DNA from: Acidimicrobiia bacterium
GTDB taxonomy: Bacteria > Actinomycetota > Acidimicrobiia > Spongiisociales > UBA5794
NCBI GenBank assembly: GCA_030599515.1
Contig: JAUVNV010000010.1
Coordinates: 1 to 20,468, forward strand
Reading direction: 5' to 3'
Length of the DNA stretch: 20,468 nt
The translations under genes were made by a program, and so were the position numbers. A model generated the notes under the pieces. That model was not told the DNA's origin and searched no databases. It was given only the letters and a program-made list of their open reading frames with translations. Below, in pieces: positions 7,292 through 14,070 of the stretch. How positions within the stretch are numbered: position 1 is the first letter of the stretch; each line of letters begins with the position of its first letter.

Positions 7292-8323
7292 CTACTGGCC
7301 CCCGGTTGTCTCGCGCACGACGAGTTCCAGGGGCATTTGCTCGCACACCACACTCTGATCGGGTGATGCGATTGCGTTGATGAGAATCTCGGCCGCCCTG
7401 CGACCCGAGTCCTCGAGAGGTTGGCGAACGGTGGTCAATCCGACGCACTCACTCATCTCGATATCGTCGAAACCGATCACGGATACGTCTCCTGGGATGT
7501 CCAGGCCGAGTCCACGACCGGCGTCGATCACACCCATCGCCTGGGTGTCCGACGCTGCGAACACCGCGGTCGGTCGTTGTTCCGTGCTCAGCATTTGCTC
7601 CCCAAGCGTACGCGCCTCGTTTCGACCGTGCGGGCCGGTAAGGATGAGATCGTCATCGGGCCGAAGACCGGCCGTGACAAGCGCATCGACGTAGCCACTC
7701 CGATGAAGAGCGCTCGACGTGAAACCGAGCGGATTGTCTTCAGCATCCCCGATGAACCCGATCCGCTCATGCCCGAGATCGATGAGGTGCTGTGTCGCAA
7801 GGCGCCCCCCTTCACGATGGTCGACGATGACCCGGGAGAATCCGGGAACGTCGACCTCGATGAACGTCACCGGCGTACCGGCATTGCGGAAGGCGTCGAG
7901 CTCCGCCGGAAGAGGTTCGAGTGCAATCACGACGGTCGCCATCGGCGGATGGTTCCCCGTCAGCACATCGAAATGCTCTACCCGGTGCTGAGGTTTCTCG
8001 ACGTCATACAGCGACAGCGGAAACGGCGATTCCCGTAGTCCCTCGATGAGTCCCCGAACACGCTGAACGGCCGATGGATGCGTCAAGAACGGAACCACGG
8101 CGCCGATTGTCATCGTTCGTCCGTACGCAAGGCCCCGGGCGATTGCGCTCGGCCGATAGTTCAGATCATGGATCACGGTCTCAACACGAGCCCTCGTTGC
8201 GGCCGTTACTGCAGCCGGATTGTTCATGACCCGCGAAACAGTTGGAGCAGAAACACCCGCCGCTTCTGCGACTTGAGCGATGGTCACCCGGCGTGATCGT
8301 GGATCGGGGTCGATCGAAACCAA
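7292..8323 (-). CDS. LacI-family transcriptional repressor of the sugar operon
   Basis: The 343-residue protein opens with a LacI-type helix-turn-helix (VTIAQVAEAAGVSAPTVSRV, about residues 13-32). The hinge helix follows (PSAIARGLA, about 58-66), then a periplasmic-binding-protein-like effector domain ending in the usual GRRAAEILINAI segment. The hinge leucine is the residue that wedges into the central CpG of LacI-type operators. A perfect palindromic operator with a central CpG lies 2-13 bases upstream of its start. It is the first gene of the operon, 31 bases before the binding-protein gene, so it probably represses its own transcription and that of the transporter until an imported sugar or derivative binds. 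The start at 8323 lacks a strong ribosome site; an internal GTG at 8287 is a weaker alternative. Confidence 0.93.
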   Translation of the reverse strand: MVSIDPDPRSRRVTIAQVAEAAGVSAPTVSRVMNNPAAVTAATRARVETVIHDLNYRPSAIARGLAYGRTMTIGAVVPFLTHPSAVQRVRGLIEGLRESPFPLSLYDVEKPQHRVEHFDVLTGNHPPMATVVIALEPLPAELDAFRNAGTPVTFIEVDVPGFSRVIVDHREGGRLATQHLIDLGHERIGFIGDAEDNPLGFTSSALHRSGYVDALVTAGLRPDDDLILTGPHGRNEARTLGEQMLSTEQRPTAVFAASDTQAMGVIDAGRGLGLDIPGDVSVIGFDDIEMSECVGLTTVRQPLEDSGRRAAEILINAIASPDQSVVCEQMPLELVVRETTGGQ

Positions 8324-8324
8324 T

Positions 8325-8336
8325 GAAAGCGCTTTC
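8325..8336. promoter_or_regulatory. LacI-family operator palindrome
   Basis: GAAAGCGCTTTC is a perfect 12-bp inverted repeat with a central CpG, matching the general form of operators of LacI/GalR repressors. It lies about 8-19 bases downstream of the expected transcription start of the repressor gene, where bound repressor would block initiation or early elongation. A weaker related dyad (TGGAATCGTTTTCA, 8337-8350) directly abuts it and overlaps the -10 box. Confidence 0.8.
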
Positions 8337-8349
8337 TGGAATCGTTTTC

Positions 8350-8378
8350 AACGTACGCAACAGACTGCCTCTTGTCAA
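8350..8378 (-). promoter_or_regulatory. Promoter of the lacI-type/sugar transport operon
   Basis: On the minus strand TTGACA (8373-8378) is followed after exactly 17 bases by TACGTT (8350-8355), a near-ideal housekeeping-sigma promoter. Transcription would start near 8343, about 20 bases before the repressor start codon. The operator at 8325-8336 is just downstream, and two further dyads lie upstream (8381-8396 imperfect, 8409-8420 perfect). Confidence 0.75.
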
Positions 8379-8442
8379 CCCCGTTCCTGGAAACGGATCT
8401 CGATCTTCGGAACGCGTTCCATACCTCGGTGCGTGAATCTCT

Positions 8443-8470
8443 TTGCCGGCGAACCGGCCTGCTCTATCCT
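8443..8470 (+). promoter_or_regulatory. Probable leuCD promoter
   Basis: TTGCCG (8443-8448), 16 bases, then TATCCT (8465-8470). Transcription would begin about four bases before the leuC ATG at 8481, so the message would be almost leaderless. This agrees with the lack of any Shine-Dalgarno sequence there. No leader peptide, T-box or attenuator is visible in the 157-base gap between the divergent repressor and leuC. Confidence 0.55.
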
Positions 8471-8480
8471 GCTGCGCTCC

Positions 8481-9890
8481 ATGCCAACGCCACGCACGCT
8501 CTTCAAGAAGGTCTGGGACGACCACGTCGTCCGGTCCGATGCCGACGGGACCGACCTGCTCTTCGTGGATCTTCACCTCATCCACGAGGTGACCTCTCCC
8601 CAGGCGTTCGAGGCGTTGCAGTTGTCGGGACGTCCCGTTCATCGGCCCGACCTCACGCTCGCGACCATCGACCACGGCGTCCCGACCGCCGATCGTGAGC
8701 TGGGCATCCTCGACCCTCTCTCGAAGAAGCAGATCGACACACTGATCGCGAACTGCGATCGCACCGGAGTCGAACTGTTCGGTATCGACGACCCCCGATC
8801 GGGGATCGTTCACGTGATCGGGCCCGAGCAGGGCTTGACCCAGCCGGGAACGACGATCGTGTGCGGCGACTCGCACACGGCAACCCACGGTGCATTCGGT
8901 TCGCTGGCGTTCGGGATCGGAACGTCGCAAGTCGAGCACGTCCTCGCCACCCAGACGTTGCCACAGCCCAAGCCGAAGTCGATGTCGATCACCGTCGATG
9001 GCGACCTTCCGCCCGGAGTAACGCCCAAAGACGTGATCCTCGGCATCATCGCCAGAATTGGCTTCAACGGTGGCGGTGGACACGTCATCGAGTACCGGGG
9101 ATCGGTGTTCGAGCAGATGTCGATGGAAGGCCGGATGACGGTCTGCAACATGTCGATCGAGGCGGGAGCGAGAGCCGGGTTGATCGCCCCGGACGAGACG
9201 ACCCTCGCCTACCTCAAGGGCCGGCCGTACGCGCCAACCGGGACAGACTGGGATGAAGCCGTCGACTACTGGCGGACGCTCTCCACCGATCCCGGTGCGA
9301 GGTTCGACACGGAGTACGCGATCGACGCCGCTGATCTCGCCCCGTACGTGTCGTGGGGCACGAATCCTTCACAGACCGTCCCCGTCACGGAGACGGTTCC
9401 GGACCCATCATCGTTCTCCAGCCCTCTCGATCGCGATGCCACCGAACGGGCTCTCGCGTACATGGACCTCGATGCGGGAACCCCCATGACCGATATCGAC
9501 ATCGACGTCGTGTTCCTCGGCTCTTGCACGAACGCGAGGATCGAGGACCTCCGTGCGGCCGCTGCCGTCATCGAAGGGAAGCAGGTCGCCGGTGGCGTGC
9601 GTGCGCTCGTCGTCCCGGGTTCGGGGCTGGTGAAGCTTCAGGCTGAGGAAGAAGGACTCGATCGGATCTTCCTCGCTGCCGGATTCGAGTGGCGAGATGC
9701 CGGGTGCTCGATGTGTCTGGCGATGAACCCCGACGTCCTTCAGCCGGGAGAACGCTGCGCGTCGACGTCGAACCGGAACTTCGAAGGCAGACAGGGTCGA
9801 GAGGGTCGCACGCACCTCGTCAGCCCGGTCATGGCCGCCGCAGCCGCCATCGAAGGCCACTTCGTCGACGTTCGGGAGTGGTCCCGATGA
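8481..9890 (+). CDS. leuC: 3-isopropylmalate dehydratase large subunit
   Basis: The enzyme isomerises 2-isopropylmalate to 3-isopropylmalate in leucine synthesis, as a cytoplasmic heterodimer with LeuD. It begins with the hallmark TLFKKVWDDHVV. It carries the family blocks DLHLIHEVTSPQAFE, GDSHTATHGAFGSLAFGIGT and GSCTNARIEDL. The three [4Fe-4S] cluster cysteines are at residues 349 (GSCTNAR), 409 and 412 (GCSMCLAMNP), and NRNFEGRQG follows near 431. The length of 469 residues is right for bacterial LeuC, not the shorter archaeal or homoaconitase type. The ATG at 8481 is chosen because the conserved N-terminus starts immediately after it; the frame stays open upstream but the added residues are not family-like. 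Its stop overlaps the leuD start by four bases (ATGA). Confidence 0.98.
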   Translation: MPTPRTLFKKVWDDHVVRSDADGTDLLFVDLHLIHEVTSPQAFEALQLSGRPVHRPDLTLATIDHGVPTADRELGILDPLSKKQIDTLIANCDRTGVELFGIDDPRSGIVHVIGPEQGLTQPGTTIVCGDSHTATHGAFGSLAFGIGTSQVEHVLATQTLPQPKPKSMSITVDGDLPPGVTPKDVILGIIARIGFNGGGGHVIEYRGSVFEQMSMEGRMTVCNMSIEAGARAGLIAPDETTLAYLKGRPYAPTGTDWDEAVDYWRTLSTDPGARFDTEYAIDAADLAPYVSWGTNPSQTVPVTETVPDPSSFSSPLDRDATERALAYMDLDAGTPMTDIDIDVVFLGSCTNARIEDLRAAAAVIEGKQVAGGVRALVVPGSGLVKLQAEEEGLDRIFLAAGFEWRDAGCSMCLAMNPDVLQPGERCASTSNRNFEGRQGREGRTHLVSPVMAAAAAIEGHFVDVREWSR

Positions 9891-10510
9891 GACCGATCGA
9901 CATCATCACGGGGCAGATGGCACCGCTCCCCCGGGCCAACGTCGACACCGATCAGATCATCCCGGCGCAGTTCCTCAAACGTGTGGAACGATCCGGATTC
10001 GGGCCATTCCTCTTCTGGGAGTGGGTCCATGACGCCGAGGGCGAACTGGACCCGGAGTTCGTGATCAACCGGCCCGAGTACGCCGACGCGGTGGTCCTGG
10101 TGTCCGGCCCCAACTTCGGCTCCGGGTCATCGCGCGAGCACGCCCCCTGGGCACTCGAGGACCGAGGATTCCGGGCGATCATCGCCCCGTCGTTCGCCGA
10201 CATCTTCCGGGGGAACTGCCACAACGTCGGACTGCTCCCGATCGTGCTGAGCGACGACGAAGTGACCCGGCTGACGGAGCTCGCCGAGAATCCGTCCAAC
10301 GAAGTGGAGATCAATCTCTCCGCCCAATCGGTCACGTCCGGCGATCTCGTTGCTTCGTTCGAGATCGACGCAGGGGTGAAGCACCGCCTCCTGAACGGCC
10401 TCGACCCGATCGCCCTGACGCTCGCCCACGCCGATGAGATCGAAGCCTTCGAGCGGTCGAGACCGACCTGGAAGCCGAGCCTGTCGGCAGTACCGAGTAC
10501 TGAGTACTGA
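9887..10510 (+). CDS. leuD: 3-isopropylmalate dehydratase small subunit
   Basis: This is the swivelling small subunit that completes the isopropylmalate isomerase active site with LeuC. Conserved blocks are NVDTDQIIPAQFLKR (about residues 18-32), the substrate-binding loop GPNFGSGSSREHAPWAL (74-90) and FADIFRGNCHNVGLLPI. Its length is 207 residues. The recognisable family end is near FERSRPTWKP. The last residues, SLSAVPSTEY, are an extension whose final part is encoded by a tandem AGTACTG-type repeat (10489-10510). The ATG at 9887 overlaps the leuC stop, so translation is likely coupled. Confidence 0.97.
   Translation: MRPIDIITGQMAPLPRANVDTDQIIPAQFLKRVERSGFGPFLFWEWVHDAEGELDPEFVINRPEYADAVVLVSGPNFGSGSSREHAPWALEDRGFRAIIAPSFADIFRGNCHNVGLLPIVLSDDEVTRLTELAENPSNEVEINLSAQSVTSGDLVASFEIDAGVKHRLLNGLDPIALTLAHADEIEAFERSRPTWKPSLSAVPSTEY
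10489..10510 (+). repeat. Three tandem heptamers (AGTACCG, AGTACTG, AGTACTG) forming the leuD 3' end
   Basis: Three consecutive seven-base units run from 10489 to 10509, followed by the final A of the leuD stop. They encode the last residues of LeuD (STEY) and end three bases before the ATG of the next gene, so that gene has no Shine-Dalgarno sequence. Degenerate copies of the same motif lie in the hutH-pepN gap at 17349-17363, 17441-17449 and 17484-17499. Confidence 0.75.
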
Positions 10511-10513
10511 CAC

Positions 10514-10876
10514 ATGGATCGCCCCACGCGACAGGATCAGGCACAGGCGATCTTGCAGCGCAAGGCACGGCGCCTCGCGTCGCAGATCCTCGGGCACCGT
10601 GCGACCACAGCCGCCGACTTCGCAGAGGCATTCACGCTCGAGCGCGTCGACGTCATCTCCGAAATCCCCGACAGGGAGGCGCTGCTTGCTCTCGGCCTCA
10701 ACCGTGTCGGCCCACGCGATGGCATCTACGTATTCGAAGACCCCAACGGATTCCGTGTCTATGCCCAGGAGTTGGGAATCCCGGTACGAGAACGAACCGG
10801 CTTGTCGTTCGGTGAGGCACAGGATGCCGTCATCGACGAACTCGTGCTGCTGAACGGCATCCCGTTCAGCGTGTGA
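10514..10876 (+). CDS. Small protein of unknown function coupled to leuCD
   Basis: I do not recognise a family. The 120-residue product has a basic, probably helical N-terminus (about residues 1-35, with RKARRLASQIL). A compact alpha/beta stretch follows, containing GLNRVGPRDGIYVFEDPNGF (about 81-100) and ending in an acidic helix with the Val/Leu-rich AVIDELVLLNGIPFSV. There is no signal peptide or transmembrane segment, so it should be cytoplasmic. It starts three bases after the leuD stop, on the same strand, and is most likely cotranscribed with leuCD. Codon use looks like that of its neighbours. Its last 11 bases overlap the convergent MOSC gene. A link to isopropylmalate isomerase is suggested only by position. 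Confidence 0.7.
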   Translation: MDRPTRQDQAQAILQRKARRLASQILGHRATTAADFAEAFTLERVDVISEIPDREALLALGLNRVGPRDGIYVFEDPNGFRVYAQELGIPVRERTGLSFGEAQDAVIDELVLLNGIPFSV

Positions 10877-11435
10877 AGACCTCGTCGCCGACCGACATCT
10901 CGACCGAGCGGTCGATGTGGTCGACGGACAGGATGAACCCCCGGGTCCCGGTGGACAGGAACGCGAGGTGGTCCGTGATCCCGTCGCGCGGGAGGACGAT
11001 CGGGCTCTCGAGTAGGTGTGAGGTGAACCCCGGACAGGCCAGCGCCGGCGTCGGCGATCGGAGTTCGACGACGGCTCCATCCTGCGTGCGGACCACCAGC
11101 CCCGCAGCAACCTCGCCTGCAGAGACCGCCGGGCCGTCCACGATGATGTTCTCCCCCGCGACGCCGATCGGAACGTCGCCGAATCGTTCGGCCATCCGTT
11201 CGTAGTGCCCGACGAAGCCGATGGACAGGGCCTTATGCCCACCGCCCTTCACACGAGGATGTGCCGCGTGGTGGATGTCGACGACCCAACCGGTACCATC
11301 CCATCCGAGCATGCCGGAGGCATCGATCGACGCTCGTTCAACCGCCAGCAGGGGCGACGGATCGTACACGTCGCCGCGTTTGAGCGACTCCGGATGGATC
11401 TGCAAGCGCACGATGCGTCCGACGGACGTGGTCAT
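10866..11435 (-). CDS. MOSC-domain protein, copy 1
   Basis: The 189-residue protein carries the MOSC pattern: GGGHKALSIGFVGHYERM (about 64-81, comparable to the HGGxxxAL...HY block), then GENIIVDGP (94-102), then a conserved cysteine at 134 in ALACPGF, in the position of the sulfur-carrying MOSC cysteine. MOSC domains occur in molybdenum-cofactor sulfurases and in YiiM/YuaD-type proteins that handle reactive sulfur or Mo-cofactor-linked enzymes. This stand-alone version has no assigned role. It aligns without gaps to the upstream copy (11499-12068), with 107 identical residues of 189 by hand count (about 57%). It follows that copy by 63 bases, in which a TAGCGT box (minus strand, 11469-11474) might supply a weak promoter. 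It overlaps the convergent small gene by 11 bases. Confidence 0.78.
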   Translation of the reverse strand: MTTSVGRIVRLQIHPESLKRGDVYDPSPLLAVERASIDASGMLGWDGTGWVVDIHHAAHPRVKGGGHKALSIGFVGHYERMAERFGDVPIGVAGENIIVDGPAVSAGEVAAGLVVRTQDGAVVELRSPTPALACPGFTSHLLESPIVLPRDGITDHLAFLSTGTRGFILSVDHIDRSVEMSVGDEVFTR

Positions 11436-11498
11436 CAGCGTGGACTTCGGTGGATGGGCATGGCATTCACGCTACCCGGTTCTGGACACCGTGCGCGG

Positions 11499-12068
11499 TC
11501 AACGGGCAAAGACTTCGTCGCCGACAGCGATCTCCTCGCAACGGTCCGTGTTGCCAACCGAGATGAGGAATCCGCGGGTTCCGTCGGACAGGAACGCCAA
11601 CTCGCTCTGGATGGTCTCTCGCCGAAGCACGTCGTCACTCCCGAGAAGGAACGACGTGAACGGACGACAGGGAGCGGCCGGGCGGGGTCCATCCAGGTCG
11701 ATCTCAACGCCATCTGAGCGCCGGATCAGCAAGCCACCACTGATCTCGGCCATCCGAACGGCGGGTCCGTCGACGATCATGTTCTCACCCGCGATCCCGA
11801 GGGGGACCGAGTCGAATCGTTCTGCCATCGACTCGTAGTGACCCGTGAAGCCGATCGACAGGGCCCTGTTGCCTCCACCTCTTGCCCGGGGATGTGCCCT
11901 GTGGTGGGCATCGACGATCCAGCCGCTGTCGTCCCTGATGAGCATGCCCGCCTCACCGATCAGTGCCTTCTCCGCCACCACGAGGTGACCGGGGTCGTAG
12001 CGTCCTGTCGCCTTCAGCGGTTCTGCCTGGATCTGCAGTCTGATGATCCGGCCGAGCAGTTCAGACAT
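11499..12068 (-). CDS. MOSC-domain protein, copy 2
   Basis: This is a paralogue of the neighbouring gene, with the same 189-residue length and no gaps in the alignment. It has GGGNRALSIGFTGHYESM (about 64-81), GENMIVDGP (94-102) and the conserved cysteine at 134 in AAPCRPF. The central AHPRxxGGG...MAERF region is nearly identical between copies, while the N-terminus and the strand before the cysteine have diverged, suggesting an old tandem duplication with some division of labour. The ATG at 12068 overlaps the end of the phosphodiesterase gene by eight bases, so it is part of the same operon. Family membership is by motif; the substrate is unknown. Confidence 0.78.
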   Translation of the reverse strand: MSELLGRIIRLQIQAEPLKATGRYDPGHLVVAEKALIGEAGMLIRDDSGWIVDAHHRAHPRARGGGNRALSIGFTGHYESMAERFDSVPLGIAGENMIVDGPAVRMAEISGGLLIRRSDGVEIDLDGPRPAAPCRPFTSFLLGSDDVLRRETIQSELAFLSDGTRGFLISVGNTDRCEEIAVGDEVFAR

Positions 12069-12834
12069 CCATCACCTCGTTGAGCAGATCCGGTCGGTCG
12101 GTGACTATCCCATCGACACCCATGTCGATGAAGCGCCGCATGTCGTCCGGTTCGTTCACCGTCCAGAGATGAATGTGGGCGCCCGCCCGGTGGACGGCAT
12201 CGATGAGCTTGCCGTCGATCCTGGTACCGCGGTAGTCGAACGGGAGTTGGTAGGCCTGAACCTGCCGATGGATGGTTCGTCCCGTGCGAGACGCGACGTA
12301 CATGGCCGCCGACGCCGTGGGACCCGCTGAGACGGCGACCCGACCGCGTGTGATCCGTCGGAATCGAGCGATGCGTCGGTCATTGAACGAACCGATCAGC
12401 GTCCGATGCTCGGCGTCAAAGGCACGGATCACCTCGGCGACGGCCCACTCTTCGCCGGGACCCTTCAAGTCGATGTTGAGCCGGACGTCCGGCCACGTCG
12501 CGTAGAGTTCTTCGAGCGTCGAGACTCCGACCCCGGTACCGCGCAGCGGGTAGTCGTTCTCCGGGTCGAAGTAGTAGGCAGCATCGACGCTCTGGAGCTC
12601 CGTGAGCGTGCGTTCGACGACCTTGCCCGTGCCGCTGGTCGTGCGGTTCAGTTTCGCGTCGTGGAAGACGACGGGAACGTGGTCGCTCGTGAGCCGAACG
12701 TCGATCTCGAGATAGTGGTAGCCGAGGCCTTCGACGGCTCCCGCGAAGGCGTGCATCGTGTTCTCGGGCCACAGGATCCGGCTCCCACGGTGGGCGAATC
12801 GAATCGGATGTTCGACGGAGAAGAAATCGCTCAA
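12061..12834 (-). CDS. Glycerophosphodiester phosphodiesterase (GDPD family)
   Basis: The enzyme hydrolyses glycerophosphodiesters to glycerol-3-phosphate and an alcohol. Catalytic and metal residues are all present: H15-R16-G17 (FAHRGSR), E24-N25-T26, E43 and D45 (LEIDVRLT), and H58-D59 (VVFHDAKLNRTTSGTG). A C-terminal HLWTVNEPDDMRRFIDMGVDGIVTD block is typical of the family. There is no signal peptide, so it is cytoplasmic, and the length of 257 residues is normal. I place the start at TTG 12834, which overlaps the hutI stop in the sequence TTGA and has GGGGTGA five bases upstream. The longer open frame upstream lies within hutI and is Arg-rich nonsense. The gene is cotranscribed with the hut genes although no pathway link is known. 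Confidence 0.9.
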   Translation of the reverse strand: MSDFFSVEHPIRFAHRGSRILWPENTMHAFAGAVEGLGYHYLEIDVRLTSDHVPVVFHDAKLNRTTSGTGKVVERTLTELQSVDAAYYFDPENDYPLRGTGVGVSTLEELYATWPDVRLNIDLKGPGEEWAVAEVIRAFDAEHRTLIGSFNDRRIARFRRITRGRVAVSAGPTASAAMYVASRTGRTIHRQVQAYQLPFDYRGTRIDGKLIDAVHRAGAHIHLWTVNEPDDMRRFIDMGVDGIVTDRPDLLNEVMDV

Positions 12835-14036
12835 AGGATCACCCCGCGCTTGACAACGGCGGCGATGAGATCGGAATCGGGCCGGTACGGGATGTGAAGG
12901 TGGGTCGGTGCATCGAGGATGACGAGGTCGGCGACGGCGCCGCGAGTCAGATGGCCCCGATCCTCGAGGTTGAGCGACCGGGCGCTTCCCCTGGTTGCCG
13001 CCCAAACTGCTTCATCCGGCGTGAGTCCCATGTTGAGCGCAGCAAGAGCGATGACGAACAGCATCGATTCGACGTTGGCCGTTCCCGGGTTGCAGTCGGT
13101 GGCGAGCGCTACCGTGACTCCGCTGTCCCACACGCGTCTGCCGTCGGGGTACGGGAGCCTCATCGAGAACGAGACGGCCGGGAGCAGCACGGCCGAGGTG
13201 CCGGCATCCTTCATCGACGCCAGGTCCTCCTCGGTGGCATGGTCGAGATGATCGGCGCTGTCGGCCGACAGGTCGGCGGCCAGATCGGCCGCGCCGACTC
13301 GACCCAGTTGGTCGGCGTGGATCCTGATGCCCAAGCCTCTGCTCTTCGCTGCTTCGAGGATGCGACGGGTCTCGTCAACCGTGAACGCCGCCTCATCGCT
13401 GAACACGTCACAGAACCGAGCGAGTGGCGCACAAGCGTCGAGCATCTCGCCGCAGACGAGATCGACGTAGGCGTCACGGTCCTCCCGGTACTCCGCCGGA
13501 ACGACGTGCGCTCCGAGGAACGTGGGGACGACGTCCATCGGGAGCGACTCGTCGAGACGGCGGGCGACGCGAAGCATCTTCTCCTCCGTTGCGACGTCGA
13601 GGCCGTAACCCGATTTGACCTCGACGGTGGTCGTCCCGTTCGCCAGCATCCGCCACACACGTTCGGCGGACGCCTCATAGAGCTCGTCCTGCGGTGTCGC
13701 CCGGGTCGCTTCAACCGTCGAGAGGATGCCGCCACCCGCGGCGAGGATCTCCTCGTAAGACTCGCCGCGAAGCCGTCGTGCGAACTCATCGCTGCGATCC
13801 CCGGCAAACACGAGATGGGTATGAGGGTCGACGAATCCCGGGAGCACAGCGGCACCACCGGCATCCAGTCGTGGCAAGTCCCCGTACTCGGCTGGAACAT
13901 CGACCTCGGGCCCAACCCAGGCGACGAACCCGTCGATGATCACAACGGCACCACTCTCGACGATCCCGATCAAACCCCCGCGCCCCGGATCGTTCGTGAC
14001 AAGGGATCCGATGTTCAAGACGAGCAACGAGTTCAA
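12831..14036 (-). CDS. hutI: Imidazolonepropionase
   Basis: This is the third enzyme of histidine degradation, hydrolysing 4-imidazolone-5-propionate to N-formimino-L-glutamate. It is an amidohydrolase-fold metal enzyme with H72 and H74 in FVDPHTHLVFAGDRSDEF, VKSGYGLD, the FLGAHVVPAEY histidine, IHADQLG, the HLDHA histidine and the aspartate of LATDCNPGTAN. The length of 401 residues matches the family. No ATG lies near the conserved N-terminus. I chose TTG at 14036 because AGGGGGG precedes it by about six bases and the product then begins (M)NSLLVLNIGSLVT. The open frame continuing into hutU is not family-like. It begins 34 bases after hutU and overlaps the phosphodiesterase start. Confidence 0.95.
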   Translation of the reverse strand: MNSLLVLNIGSLVTNDPGRGGLIGIVESGAVVIIDGFVAWVGPEVDVPAEYGDLPRLDAGGAAVLPGFVDPHTHLVFAGDRSDEFARRLRGESYEEILAAGGGILSTVEATRATPQDELYEASAERVWRMLANGTTTVEVKSGYGLDVATEEKMLRVARRLDESLPMDVVPTFLGAHVVPAEYREDRDAYVDLVCGEMLDACAPLARFCDVFSDEAAFTVDETRRILEAAKSRGLGIRIHADQLGRVGAADLAADLSADSADHLDHATEEDLASMKDAGTSAVLLPAVSFSMRLPYPDGRRVWDSGVTVALATDCNPGTANVESMLFVIALAALNMGLTPDEAVWAATRGSARSLNLEDRGHLTRGAVADLVILDAPTHLHIPYRPDSDLIAAVVKRGVIL

Positions 14037-14070
14037 GGATGCCCCCCTGTGTCGTCGCTGTGCTGTCCGC

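Noticed and set aside
7261..7353. Longer N-terminus for the solute-binding protein
   Set aside because: The extension overlaps the repressor gene and would place the lipoprotein signal peptide internally; the ATG at 7260 has a good ribosome site.
8409..8420. GGAACGCGTTCC as a LexA (SOS) box
   Set aside because: Actinobacterial LexA sites need GAAC-N4-GTTC; here the half-sites are separated by only two bases. Kept only as a dyad of unknown role.
8280..8480. Longer N-terminus for LeuC
   Set aside because: It covers the repressor promoter and operator, and the family N-terminus begins exactly at the ATG at 8481.
12835..13005. Longer N-terminus for the phosphodiesterase
   Set aside because: It lies wholly within hutI, is Arg/Pro-rich and unlike any GDPD N-terminus.
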